Below are positions 43,817 through 52,059 of a stretch of DNA of 64,000 bases, one piece after another. Every line of letters begins with the position of its first letter. Positions within the stretch are counted from its first letter, which is position 1. This DNA is from SAR324 cluster bacterium. Its GTDB lineage: Bacteria; SAR324; NAC60-12. The notes below the pieces were generated by a model that was not told the origin of the DNA, made no database searches, and saw nothing but the letters and a program-made list of their open reading frames with translations. The position numbers and the translations under genes were made by a program. The DNA is taken from assembly GCA_028281495.1 (NCBI GenBank), contig JANQJU010000027.1, forward strand, positions 1-64,000, in the 5' to 3' direction.

Positions 43817-44955
43817 AACGGCTGATTGCCCTCTTCCCGAATTTGAATCTTGGGGCGAAGCCCCTTTTTGTAATCAAATATTCGCTTCATGTGGGGAAGT
43901 AATTCGTGCAAGTCGTTGTCCAGCACTTGTAAAATCAGGATGTCCGGTTCCACATACTGTCCCCGTTGCTGCATATACGTCAATTCGTGATAAATGCTCA
44001 TCCCAGGAAATCCTGCATTGATGACTTCTGCATCCGGAATCATCCTTTCAAGGAAATAGGATATGGTATTTTCGTCATTCACCCCATGCCCGTAAGCAAA
44101 CGAATCCCCTAGAATCATGATCCGCGACTCGCTGGGATTTCGAGGAAATTTCACAGGCTTCAAAGCCCTTAGGCCTTGAGAGTTGGCTCGGTGATAAAAT
44201 GGATCTCGGGTAGAAAACAAATAAATCCGATCTTCATTTTTGATCCACATGCCCAAGCTTTCAGGTCGCTCTTCTTCGGAAAATTGCCTTCCTTGATTTT
44301 TCACCAAATTCCCATCCAACACCTGCTGTAACTTCTGAGCCACCAAATGGTGCCCAAAGGCCACTGGATGCCCATCATATGTATTGTACAATGCCATTTT
44401 GGGGTACTGGTTGTAGATCGGCCGCATGTCGATTAAAGGAATCTGGTATTGGTCCGCCAAGGACTGAAAAAAATTAAACGGCAACTCACTCGAGATATTC
44501 TCAGGAGGAATATACAGCATATACAACGTGACGGTATTATTCTGCATCAGATTGTAAAATTCGTTGAACAAGTAACGATATTCCTCCACTGCCGTTTTAA
44601 GTTCATCATCAAATGTTTCATCGGTAAAAAACTGCTCACGCGTGGGCAATTCGGTCGTTCCCAATTTCTGCTCCACCTGCCATCGTCCCCAGCTCACCTG
44701 GAGCTTGTGGATCAGCTGCTCCCATACCAACGGGTTTGGGCCTTCTAATTGGTAGTAGATCACCCGTCCGCTAAGTTCGACTAGCAACAACAGCATAATT
44801 GTTGGAATCAATGAAAAGGCCATCGTCTTACCCCACCCCCAACGCTTTGAAGAAGATCCTGTGGGATTGAGGATGGAATTGGATTCTGTGCCATTGCCTG
44901 AAGGGGTGGACTGGGGGGGGTCAGTCACGCTGGATTGGTTTTCCATAGTCAGCAT
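43810..44955 (-). CDS. membrane-anchored SGNH/GDSL-like protein with permuted catalytic blocks
   Basis: From the ATG at 44955 the product is 381 residues (a TTG three codons earlier and an ATG three codons later are possible). A disordered Ser/Thr N-terminus and one membrane helix (about 45-65, AFSLIPTIMLLLLVELSGRVIYY) are followed by a periplasmic part. At about residues 180-220 lies YNTYDGHPVAFGHHLVAQKL, which looks like the block V Asp-x-His end of an SGNH hydrolase. Only later, at about 280-290, comes ILGDSFAYGHGV (block I, Ser nucleophile), then NAGFPGMS and LQVLDNDLHEL (block III-like). The block order is permuted relative to normal SGNH enzymes. Activity on envelope O-acyl groups is plausible but unproven. 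Confidence 0.7.
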   Translation of the reverse strand: MLTMENQSSVTDPPQSTPSGNGTESNSILNPTGSSSKRWGWGKTMAFSLIPTIMLLLLVELSGRVIYYQLEGPNPLVWEQLIHKLQVSWGRWQVEQKLGTTELPTREQFFTDETFDDELKTAVEEYRYLFNEFYNLMQNNTVTLYMLYIPPENISSELPFNFFQSLADQYQIPLIDMRPIYNQYPKMALYNTYDGHPVAFGHHLVAQKLQQVLDGNLVKNQGRQFSEEERPESLGMWIKNEDRIYLFSTRDPFYHRANSQGLRALKPVKFPRNPSESRIMILGDSFAYGHGVNDENTISYFLERMIPDAEVINAGFPGMSIYHELTYMQQRGQYVEPDILILQVLDNDLHELLPHMKRIFDYKKGLRPKIQIREEGNQPFQ

Positions 44956-45062
44956 TGTATTCAAAACGGGGGATTAGAATAGTGAAAAAAGGCTCAAAAC
45001 CTACCATGCTTCCTGAACATTGACAAACGTCCCTGCACTTTTCATTGTATCGCAACCTTCGC

Positions 45063-45091
45063 CTCCAGAGGAACCCCCGGATCCTCTGGAG
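45063..45091 (-). terminator. hairpin after the HicB-like gene
   Basis: CTCCAGAGGA (45063-45072) and TCCTCTGGAG (45082-45091) form a perfect 10-bp stem with a 9-nt loop, 12 bp past the stop codon of the minus-strand HicB-like gene. No T-run follows, so termination may need Rho or the hairpin may protect the 3' end. Confidence 0.5.
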
Positions 45092-45102
45092 CGCCCATCA
45101 CG

Positions 45103-45315
45103 CTATCCCAATTCTACCGGTAATGGCACCGGGATCCCGGTAGCTGCCATTTCCGAAATAGTTTCAGTAACCACATTCCGAATGCCTTGAAACGCAGCTT
45201 CGGGAGTGTCACCGAACCAAGTCAGGTGCGGTAATTCTTCACACAGTCCCAGATACTCATTATCCGATTCGGACCAACTGACAAAGTAGGTATAACGATC
45301 TTGCATTACTGACAT
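45103..45315 (-). CDS. orphan HicB-like protein
   Basis: The 70-residue protein matches the HicB N-terminal RNase-H-like fold: YTYFVSWSESDNEYLGLCEELPHLTWFGDTPEAAFQGI, the standard 'V.W...D..Y.G.C.E.P.L...G.T.EEA..GI' pattern. It ends IPVPLPVEL, without the DNA-binding ribbon-helix-helix or HTH extension found on many HicB antitoxins. A strong AGGAGG site precedes the ATG. No HicA toxin (a short dsRBD-like protein with a catalytic His) is found on either side, so this is either an orphan antitoxin or a stand-alone HicB-fold regulator. Confidence 0.85.
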   Translation of the reverse strand: MSVMQDRYTYFVSWSESDNEYLGLCEELPHLTWFGDTPEAAFQGIRNVVTETISEMAATGIPVPLPVELG

Positions 45316-45413
45316 AATTACCTCCTAATTCTAAGATTAAGGCATTTGAACAATCAACCCTCGATGGGCATGATTCAATACGGTTATACCCTATCTTGAA
45401 TTGAGATATCACA

Positions 45414-45427
45414 GTGAAATGGTTCAC
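45414..45427 (-). promoter_or_regulatory. GTGAA-N4-TTCAC palindrome upstream of the HicB-like gene
   Basis: GTGAA (45414-45418), spacer ATGG and TTCAC (45423-45427) repeat the half-sites and spacing of the dyad at 37847-37860. It lies about 100 bp upstream of the HicB-like start codon at 45315. HicB-fold proteins commonly autoregulate through such dyads, but this one lacks an obvious DNA-binding tail. Confidence 0.35.
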
Positions 45428-45610
45428 ACACTTTCAAATTTAGTAAAACCTTCAAGTATTTGATTTTATATCATAAATTATGATGAGACAGGAAATCTCA
45501 TCATTTTTCGAATTTGTAACTATATAATTTTATTGGATAATTTTTTTTAAAAAATATTTTTTTGAAGAGAGAAGGCAATAATTTGAGAGGATGTCGGCAG
45601 AACCGTTGGC

Positions 45611-45652
45611 TAGGATTGTTGGATACAAGGAATGGAGCATCCAACAATCCTA
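45611..45652 (-). terminator. 14-bp perfect hairpin after the DUF3050 gene
   Basis: TAGGATTGTTGGAT (45611-45624) and ATCCAACAATCCTA (45639-45652) are perfect inverted complements with a 14-nt loop, 27 bp past the stop codon of the minus-strand DUF3050 gene. It is long for an ordinary terminator and is not followed by a T-run. It could also be a small repeat element or an IS end remnant. Confidence 0.45.
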
Positions 45653-45679
45653 AAAGACCCACGGATGAGTATGGAGGAG

Positions 45680-46426
45680 CTATAACGAATCTTGAATCGA
45701 GTCCCAGAGCGTGAGACGCGCTTCTAGCGTTTGACGTGCACAGGCTTCTGCTTCTTCCCATCGAAGTTGTGAATTGCCACAAGCTTTCACAAACAGGGAT
45801 TCTGCAAGCGGACCATGGCGTTCTCCATCACAAACAATATGGCGTTCCAAATAATACTGGAACAGCGCCCATTCTCCTGGCATTTGATCCGACAATTGAC
45901 TGACCACTTGTCGGAACATATCAGGGATCGCCAGTTCGCGACCATAGGTGAAAGCGGCTGCCATAAGATGCATTTCGTTGGACTCTATAATCGCACTGGT
46001 TGTGCGCAGAAAATGCGCAACGCCTGCGGGAAATTCTTGAGATTGACATAAATCGTCTATTGATTTTTGATGTGGCAATTGCCAAACCAATTGTTGGATC
46101 TGTCGGCAATCTGCCCCTGCTTCTCGCATTGCATCCAAATAAAGTTCGAAATGAGAAGCATACCCTCCATGGGGGTGTTCGTCGCTTTCTTCATCCAATA
46201 CGATCTCATTGATTAACCGACGGGCTTCCCGATCGGATGTTGGTAACCAAGGAACGTCGACACATGTCAGTTGCCGCTGTAATGCTTTCAGGAGAGATTG
46301 AAAATCCCACACACAAAATACATGCGATTCCATAAACTGACATAGTGAAGAAGCGTTCTGAAGCTGATCGTATAGTGGATGATGGTTCAAGCGATATATG
46401 AGGTCATTAACTTGAATCGTTTTCAT
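45680..46426 (-). CDS. DUF3050 family protein (heme-oxygenase-like fold)
   Basis: The ATG at 46426 with GGAG directly upstream gives 248 residues; an earlier ATG at 46474 lacks a ribosome site. Conserved DUF3050 blocks are clear: HPLYDQLQNASSLCQFMESHVFCVWDFQSLLKALQRQLTCVDVPWLP, then RRLINEIVLDEESDEHPHGGYASHFELYLDAMREAGAD, and a helical C-terminal part with ESNEMHLMAAAFTYGRE, FQYYLERHIVCDGERHGPLAE. The recurrent His and Glu residues (MESHVF, EESDEH, SHFELY, RHIVCDGERHG) suit a di-metal or heme-oxygenase-like helical bundle. The biochemical role is unknown. It is a monocistronic unit by the look of its hairpin and flanks. Confidence 0.88.
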   Translation of the reverse strand: MKTIQVNDLIYRLNHHPLYDQLQNASSLCQFMESHVFCVWDFQSLLKALQRQLTCVDVPWLPTSDREARRLINEIVLDEESDEHPHGGYASHFELYLDAMREAGADCRQIQQLVWQLPHQKSIDDLCQSQEFPAGVAHFLRTTSAIIESNEMHLMAAAFTYGRELAIPDMFRQVVSQLSDQMPGEWALFQYYLERHIVCDGERHGPLAESLFVKACGNSQLRWEEAEACARQTLEARLTLWDSIQDSL

Positions 46427-46532
46427 ACCACTCCTATCTATGTAATTATTCAAAAGCGGCCGATTGAATGGCACGCCGCTACAAATACAAAATGACCCCC
46501 GTCAACAATATTTTTAGCATAAGGAAACAAGA

Positions 46533-46560
46533 TTGACAGGCCAAAGCGAAACTCTAGACT
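46533..46560 (+). promoter_or_regulatory. candidate sigma-70-type promoter for the HAMP-SpoIIE gene
   Basis: TTGACA (46533-46538) is the consensus -35 box, followed after 16 bp by TAGACT (46555-46560), a fair -10. The ATG at 46603 is about 36 bp past the predicted start of transcription. Matches this short can arise by chance. Confidence 0.35.
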
Positions 46561-46602
46561 TGATCGAACTTTTACGGAGTTACTGACAGGCCTGAATCAT
46601 TT

Positions 46603-48732
46603 ATGGTAGCACTGGTCCATTCGGGTTCAACTGCATTTTGTTCACCCCTCATTGCAGAAAAGGTTCTTGTGAAGTCCCATAAAGTTCGCATCAAAGATTC
46701 CATCGCCACAAAGTTGCTCACTGTGGTGTTTTCCATTTACTTTTTGGTCACGTTAACGGTCACGGCAATCCACATGACGGCCGAATATTACAACACCGAA
46801 GCCGGTGTGAAATCCGATCTTTTGACGTTCCAAAAGACGTTTGAACAAGGCATCGCGACCGAAGTGTGGAACGTGGACGAAGATGCTTTGCATTCCATTC
46901 TCCGAGGCATCGTGCAGGTTCCAATTATTGTTGGGGTGCAAATCAAAGATGGGGATGGCGAAGACGCAGGAGCCGCAGGGGTGGTCGTGACTGAGGATCA
47001 ACAGGTGATCAAAATCGATTCGCAAGGCAATCGAACTTCAATTTCCGAGGAAGACTTGTTTTCAGAACTGATTCCTCATGATTTTGACATCATTTACCAT
47101 ACAGAAGACAACGAGGCATATACCGTTGGTCATGGCACTTTGTACTCCAGCAGCGACGTAGTTCTCAACAAAGTGCAATATGGATTCATTTTTATCTTAG
47201 TGAATTCCGTGATCAAGACCCTCGCCTTGTGGTTCATCTTTTTGTATGTGGGCCGACGTCTCTTAGGAAATCCGCTCGGCCAACTGGCGCTTGCTGCCGA
47301 AAGCTTGGATCTGGAAACCGCAGAACATGTGAAGATCCAAACTGGAGCCACAGGCAAAACCGAACTCAAGATGTTGGAATATGCCTTCAATCACATGACT
47401 CAAAAGCTCGCAACCTCCCGCCGCGCCTTGCAAGACAGCTTTCGTCAATTAGAAGAAGCGAAACACCGTTTGGAACTGCTCCTGGAAGCCACTCGTGAGA
47501 TGGCGAAGGTGGGGGTGGTACAATTCAGCGTCTTCGAAAAAGCTTTGGATGCCATTGTGCAATTCATTCCATTGACACCAACCACGGTGGTCAAAATGTA
47601 TTACCGTGAAAAGATTCAAAACACGTATGGCTATGCTTATTTTGAAATTCCGGTGGTCCGTGATAGTCGAGGGGTTCCTATCATTCAAATGCATGTTTTG
47701 GGGGTGAAGCATTCCTTTCATCGGGAAAACCCGTTGAATAGCCGACTAGATAAAATCGCACGCGAGACCCAGATGTTTGAGGATACCTTGAGTATCTTTT
47801 GCTGGGATGGCGACATCTTGTTGGGTTTGGTGGATATCGAAAACATCCAAAACGAACACTTCACAGTAGAAAATAAGGAATTCATCGACACCCTCTGCCA
47901 GTCGCTCACCATTTCACTCAAGAACATCGAAGCCAATTCGGAAGTGGCCGAAAAAATCCGCATGGACCGCGAGATGAAAGTGGCTGCTGCCGTGCAAACG
48001 GCGCTCCTCCCCAAGTCTTTGCCGCAAGTCCCCAAATTGGAGTTATCGAGCTTTTACCAATCCGCTTCAGAAACGGGTGGTGATTGGTATGGCTTCATGA
48101 CTCAATTCAAAAATCAACTCTACATCTTGATCGGTGACGTGACGGGGCATGGCACTCCGGCCGCTCTGGTCACTGCCGCCGCCAGTGCGACTTCTCGGAT
48201 CATCGAAGAAATGTATTTCCTCAGCTACACCATCAACCAAGAATTGCCCTCCCCTGCGGATTGCTTGCACTATTTCAACACCGCAGTGTACGAAGCTGGA
48301 CATCCGGATTTCCTCATGACTTTTTTCCTAGCCCGAATCGATCTGCAAACCGGGAAAATGACCTTTTCCAATGCCGGACACAACTTCCCTATCCTCATTC
48401 GACAAGATGACAAAATCCGGCGCTTGCTCAACGGCAATATCCGCTTGGGTGATAACCTGGACTGGGAATTCACGGAAAGCACCCTGTACTTAAAAAAAGG
48501 CGATATGATCTGCTTCTACACCGATGGCTTGATCGAAAACACCAATGCCAAAGGCCAAGAGTGGGGTATCCGTAATCTCACCCGCTTTCTCCGAACCAAC
48601 ACCCATCACACGGCCAACGAAATCGTGGCCGGACTTACCGACGAAGCCTACCGCTTCTATGGCGGCCACACCATCAACGACGATATCACCATCGTGACTT
48701 GCAAAATTGTGGAATCGTTTGGGGAAGGGTGA
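46603..48732 (+). CDS. membrane sensor with HAMP, GAF-like region and SpoIIE-type PP2C phosphatase
   Basis: The 709-residue protein has a transmembrane helix at about 38-58 (LLTVVFSIYFLVTLTVTAIHM), a periplasmic sensing domain (about 60-195) with EVWNVDEDALHSILRGIVQVPIIVGVQI, and a second helix (about 195-215). HAMP follows (GNPLGQLALAAESLDLE), then a GAF-like domain (about 310-440) and the phosphatase (about 470-700). Phosphatase residues are SASETGGDWYGF, LIGDVTGHGTPAALV, FSNAGHNFPIL, CFYTDGLIEN and DDITIVTC. It is expected to dephosphorylate a STAS antagonist in response to an extracytoplasmic signal. No STAS or kinase gene is adjacent; those at 26.7-28.7 and 37.1 kb are the nearest. A TTGACA-type promoter lies upstream. 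Confidence 0.9.
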   Translation: MVALVHSGSTAFCSPLIAEKVLVKSHKVRIKDSIATKLLTVVFSIYFLVTLTVTAIHMTAEYYNTEAGVKSDLLTFQKTFEQGIATEVWNVDEDALHSILRGIVQVPIIVGVQIKDGDGEDAGAAGVVVTEDQQVIKIDSQGNRTSISEEDLFSELIPHDFDIIYHTEDNEAYTVGHGTLYSSSDVVLNKVQYGFIFILVNSVIKTLALWFIFLYVGRRLLGNPLGQLALAAESLDLETAEHVKIQTGATGKTELKMLEYAFNHMTQKLATSRRALQDSFRQLEEAKHRLELLLEATREMAKVGVVQFSVFEKALDAIVQFIPLTPTTVVKMYYREKIQNTYGYAYFEIPVVRDSRGVPIIQMHVLGVKHSFHRENPLNSRLDKIARETQMFEDTLSIFCWDGDILLGLVDIENIQNEHFTVENKEFIDTLCQSLTISLKNIEANSEVAEKIRMDREMKVAAAVQTALLPKSLPQVPKLELSSFYQSASETGGDWYGFMTQFKNQLYILIGDVTGHGTPAALVTAAASATSRIIEEMYFLSYTINQELPSPADCLHYFNTAVYEAGHPDFLMTFFLARIDLQTGKMTFSNAGHNFPILIRQDDKIRRLLNGNIRLGDNLDWEFTESTLYLKKGDMICFYTDGLIENTNAKGQEWGIRNLTRFLRTNTHHTANEIVAGLTDEAYRFYGGHTINDDITIVTCKIVESFGEG

Positions 48733-48769
48733 GCTTCGTCAGCGATGCAGGCATTTCAATAAGTAGAGT

Positions 48770-49075
48770 CTATTTATGAGATATCGATGCATTAAATTCA
48801 CCTTTTGGTAAGTAGCCTAACCAGCAATGAAGCTGGCTACTTATGAAGAGGGTCTTTAGGTGACCCCCAAGTTTGACTTGCTCGGTTGGGGCTTTGTGAT
48901 CGTGAGCGGGAATGTTCTTCTTAGCCGCTAAAACGATATCTCCGATATCGACAACTCAGGGGACGGGAGAAGGTGTGTTTGTCAAAATCTGAATTGCCGT
49001 AGTCTGGGTTGATAAGGATAGGAAAAACAAAGGAAGATGGAGCTAATAAAAATCCAAGGCCCTCATCTTAGCAAA
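48770..49075 (-). pseudogene. decayed gene remnant of unknown family
   Basis: On the minus strand, about 60 codons (48952 down to the TAG at 48770-48772) read VDIGDIVLAAKKNIPAHDHK...LGYLPKGEFNASIS, a protein-like composition. An adjoining frame further upstream (about 49070-48940) reads SSFVFPILINPDYGNSDFDK and continues to SRPLS. Joined by one frameshift they look like the end of a former gene. There is no good start codon, and I cannot name a family. Confidence 0.3.
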
Positions 49076-49167
49076 AGAATATATGGCATTCGATACCGGT
49101 AAATTCATTGCCGGATATCACCTAAAATGATTCATAGACATCAGTAAGATTTTGATTGAAAAGAGCT

Positions 49168-49195
49168 TTGCAATCCAATACGTTAAAAATATAAG
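49168..49195 (+). promoter_or_regulatory. candidate promoter for acnB
   Basis: TTGCAA (49168-49173) and TATAAG (49190-49195) are separated by 16 bp. Predicted transcription would start near 49202, inside the dyad at 49194-49227 and about 95 nt before the ATG. Confidence 0.35.
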
Positions 49196-49227
49196 CACCA
49201 AACATCCCTTTGGGATAGGCTGGTGCT
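49194..49227 (+). promoter_or_regulatory. two-tier inverted repeat before acnB
   Basis: AGCACCA (49194-49200) pairs with TGGTGCT (49221-49227), and inside it ATCCC (49204-49208) pairs with GGGAT (49212-49216) around TTT. It lies about 70 bp upstream of the acnB ATG. It may be a regulator site overlapping the transcription start or a 5' leader hairpin. Confidence 0.45.
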
Positions 49228-49297
49228 AAACGTAGAATATTTATGTAGTGAATTCAAAAATAAAAACAGCGTTAAGTATTTAAAAATGGAGATTTCA

Positions 49298-52054
49298 ATG
49301 AGCCTGTATACGGAGTATCTAAAAGAGATCGACGAAAGAAAACAGCATGGCTTAAACCCAAAGCCAATTGATGATAGCGATTTGCTAAAAGATATTATTT
49401 TTCAAATAAAAGGCCTTAAAAACGAGCATCGAAAAGATTCTCTGCATTTTTTTATTTACAACACCATTCCAGGAACTACGAGTGCTGCGATTGAAAAATC
49501 CAACTTTCTAAAAGAAATCATCCTTGGTGATTCAGTAGTAGAAGAGATCTCTCCGACCTTTGCTTTCGAATTACTTTCTCATATGAAGGGGGGGCCTTCT
49601 GTTAAGGTGTTGCTAGATTTAGCTCTAGGTGATGATCCAGTTATAGCGAAGGATTCTGGCGAAGTCTTAAAAACTCAGGTTTTTCTCTACGAGGCGGATA
49701 CTGCACGACTCAAAGACGCTTATCAACAGGGCCATCAAATTGCTAAGGATGTCCTCGAAAGTTACGCTAGGGCCGATTTTTTTACGAAACTTCCCGATGT
49801 TGAAGAGGAGATCAAGGTCGTGACTTATGTCGCTGCCGAGGGAGATATTTCTACTGACCTACTTTCTCCTGGAAATCAGGCTCACTCTCGCTCGGATCGA
49901 GAGCTGCATGGAAAATGCTTGATCTCTGAAGCGGCTCAGGCCGAAATCCGCGAACTTCAAAAAAATCACCCAGATGCAAGAGTCATGTTAGTGGCCGAGA
50001 AAGGGACGATGGGAGTAGGGTCGTCTAGGATGTCTGGAGTCAACAATGTGGCTTTATGGACCGGTAAGCAGGCTAGCCCTTATGTTCCTTTTATCAATAT
50101 TGCCCCCATCGTTGCTGGAACCAATGGGATCTCTCCTATCTTTTTAACCACCGTTAATGTCACTGGTGGAATCGGAATTGACCTGAAGAATTGGGTGAAG
50201 AAATTAGATTCTGACGGCAATCCTGTTTTGGACGAGAACGGCGATCCTGTTCTCGAACAGGCCTACTCTGTCGACACGGGCACAGTACTCACCATTAATA
50301 CCAAAACGAAAAAACTCTATAACGGTGAGAAAGAACTTATCGATATTTCCTCTGCACTGACCCCACAAAAGATGGAGTCTATCAAAGCAGGGGGTTCTTA
50401 CGCGGTGGTATTTGGTAAAAAACTACAAAGTTTTGCAGCAGAGACCCTGGGTCTCGAATTTCAATCTGCCTTTGCCACTTCCAAAGAAATATCTCACGAA
50501 GGTCAGGGTTTAACGGCAGTTGAAAAGATATTTAATAAAAATGCTTTAGGGGTCACCGAGGGAAAAGTTCTCCACGCTGGCTCGGATGTCAGAGTGAAAG
50601 TCAATATTGTAGGGTCTCAAGACACGACAGGGTTAATGACATCTCAGGAGCTAGAGTCAATGGCGGCTACGGTTATAGCGCCTACATTGGATGGTGCCTA
50701 CCAATCGGGATGTCATACAGCTTCTGTTTGGGATAGAAAAGCTCAAGCCAACATTCCTAAGCTGATGAAGTTTATGAACAAGTTTGGCCTCATTACTGCG
50801 AGAGATCCCGAGGGTAAATACCATGCGATGACGGATGTCATCCACAAGGTTCTCAATGATATCACTGTGGATGATTGGGCAATTATTATCGGTGGTGATT
50901 CTCATACCCGAATGTCCAAAGGAGTCGCTTTTGGAGCTGACTCGGGGACGGTTGCCCTGGCTTTGGCAACCGGTGAAGCGACGATGCCGATTCCTGAATC
51001 AGTCAAAGTGACCTTCAAAGGGGACTTAAAGAATCATATGGATTTTCGTGACGTGGTTCATGCCACCCAAGCACAAATGTTGAAACAGTTCGGAGACAAT
51101 GTTTTCCAAGGGCGAATCATTGAAGTTCACATCGGAACATTACTGGCAGACCAAGCTTTTACATTCACAGATTGGACGGCTGAGATGAAGGCCAAGGCCT
51201 CTGTTTGTATTTCACAGGATGAAACCTTAATCGAATCGTTGGAAATCGCAAAAAGCAGAATCCAGATCATGATCGATAAAGGCATGGACAATCAGGCAAA
51301 AGTCCTGAGAGGACTGGTGGCAAGAGCAGACCAAAGAATCGACGAGATCCGATCTGGCAAAGAATCGGCACTTAAACCTGATGAAAATGCAAAATACTTT
51401 GCCGAATTTGTCGTCGATCTTGATCAAGTTGTAGAGCCAATGATTGCGGACCCCGATGTCAACAATGAAGATGTATCCAAGCGATACACCCACGATACCA
51501 TTAGACCGGTTTCTTATTATAAAGGTGAGAAAAAAGTCGACCTCGGCTTTGTCGGCTCATGCATGGTTCACAAAGGGGATATGAAAATACTCTCTCAAAT
51601 GCTCAAAAACTTGGAGCGACAGAATGGTAAAGTCGAATTCCAAGCACCCTTGGTTGTTGCACCTCCAACCTATAATATTGTCGATGAGTTGAAGAAAGAG
51701 GGAGATTGGGAAATCTTGCAAAAATACGCAGGATTTGAATTCAATGATGATGCTCCCAAAAATTCTGCCCGCGTGAAGTACCAAAATATGATGTATCTCG
51801 AACGCCCCGGTTGCAATCTTTGTATGGGAAATCAAGAAAAAGCTGAAAAAGGAGATACGGTCATGGCGACCTCCACTCGTCTTTTTCAAGGAAGAGTCGT
51901 TGAGGACTCTAATGAAAAAAAAGGAGAATCTTTGCTGGCATCCACTCCATTAGTGGTTCTATCGACAATCCTTGGCAGAACTCCCAATATGGATGAGTAC
52001 AAAGCTGCTGTGGAAGGGATTGTCCTCACCGAGTATTCCCCTCCTCTTAAATAA
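49298..52054 (+). CDS. acnB: aconitate hydratase B (bifunctional AcnB-type, possible 2-methylisocitrate dehydratase)
   Basis: The ATG at 49298, with GGAGA 6 nt upstream, gives 918 residues beginning MSLYTEYLKEIDERKQHGLNPKP, the normal AcnB start. AcnB isomerises citrate to isocitrate in the TCA cycle through a [4Fe-4S] cluster. The N-terminal HEAT-like helical domain is followed by the swivel domain (VTYVAAEGDISTDLLSPGNQAHSRSDRELHGKC) and the cluster-binding core. The cluster core shows GGDSHTRMSKGVAFGADSG and the C-terminal cysteines in ERPGCNLCMGNQE. It is longer than the ~865 residues of enteric AcnB. Codon and base use is more AT-rich than in neighbours, and both flanks are decayed DNA, suggesting acquisition. 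A separate AcnA lies 4 kb away. Confidence 0.95.
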   Translation: MSLYTEYLKEIDERKQHGLNPKPIDDSDLLKDIIFQIKGLKNEHRKDSLHFFIYNTIPGTTSAAIEKSNFLKEIILGDSVVEEISPTFAFELLSHMKGGPSVKVLLDLALGDDPVIAKDSGEVLKTQVFLYEADTARLKDAYQQGHQIAKDVLESYARADFFTKLPDVEEEIKVVTYVAAEGDISTDLLSPGNQAHSRSDRELHGKCLISEAAQAEIRELQKNHPDARVMLVAEKGTMGVGSSRMSGVNNVALWTGKQASPYVPFINIAPIVAGTNGISPIFLTTVNVTGGIGIDLKNWVKKLDSDGNPVLDENGDPVLEQAYSVDTGTVLTINTKTKKLYNGEKELIDISSALTPQKMESIKAGGSYAVVFGKKLQSFAAETLGLEFQSAFATSKEISHEGQGLTAVEKIFNKNALGVTEGKVLHAGSDVRVKVNIVGSQDTTGLMTSQELESMAATVIAPTLDGAYQSGCHTASVWDRKAQANIPKLMKFMNKFGLITARDPEGKYHAMTDVIHKVLNDITVDDWAIIIGGDSHTRMSKGVAFGADSGTVALALATGEATMPIPESVKVTFKGDLKNHMDFRDVVHATQAQMLKQFGDNVFQGRIIEVHIGTLLADQAFTFTDWTAEMKAKASVCISQDETLIESLEIAKSRIQIMIDKGMDNQAKVLRGLVARADQRIDEIRSGKESALKPDENAKYFAEFVVDLDQVVEPMIADPDVNNEDVSKRYTHDTIRPVSYYKGEKKVDLGFVGSCMVHKGDMKILSQMLKNLERQNGKVEFQAPLVVAPPTYNIVDELKKEGDWEILQKYAGFEFNDDAPKNSARVKYQNMMYLERPGCNLCMGNQEKAEKGDTVMATSTRLFQGRVVEDSNEKKGESLLASTPLVVLSTILGRTPNMDEYKAAVEGIVLTEYSPPLK

Positions 52055-52059
52055 CTGGT

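Larger units (their letters stand above)
45316..45679. other. AT-rich intergenic region
   Basis: This 364-bp gap holds the promoter side of the HicB-like gene, a GTGAA-N4-TTCAC dyad (45414-45427) about 100 bp upstream of that start, a very AT-rich tract (about 45520-45565) and a long hairpin at its right end. No gene, including a HicA toxin, is visible. Confidence 0.5.
48733..49297. other. 565-bp gene-poor region upstream of acnB
   Basis: It contains a hairpin (AAGTAGCC 48810-48817 with GGCTACTT 48835-48842), a small dyad CGATATC-TCC-GATATCG (48934-48950), a decayed minus-strand reading frame, a candidate promoter near 49168-49195 and the dyad at 49194-49227. I see no intact gene. Confidence 0.5.

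Noticed and set aside
45103..45679. HicAB toxin-antitoxin pair
   Set aside because: Only a HicB-like gene is visible. The flanking 364 bp contain no HicA-sized frame with its usual motifs.
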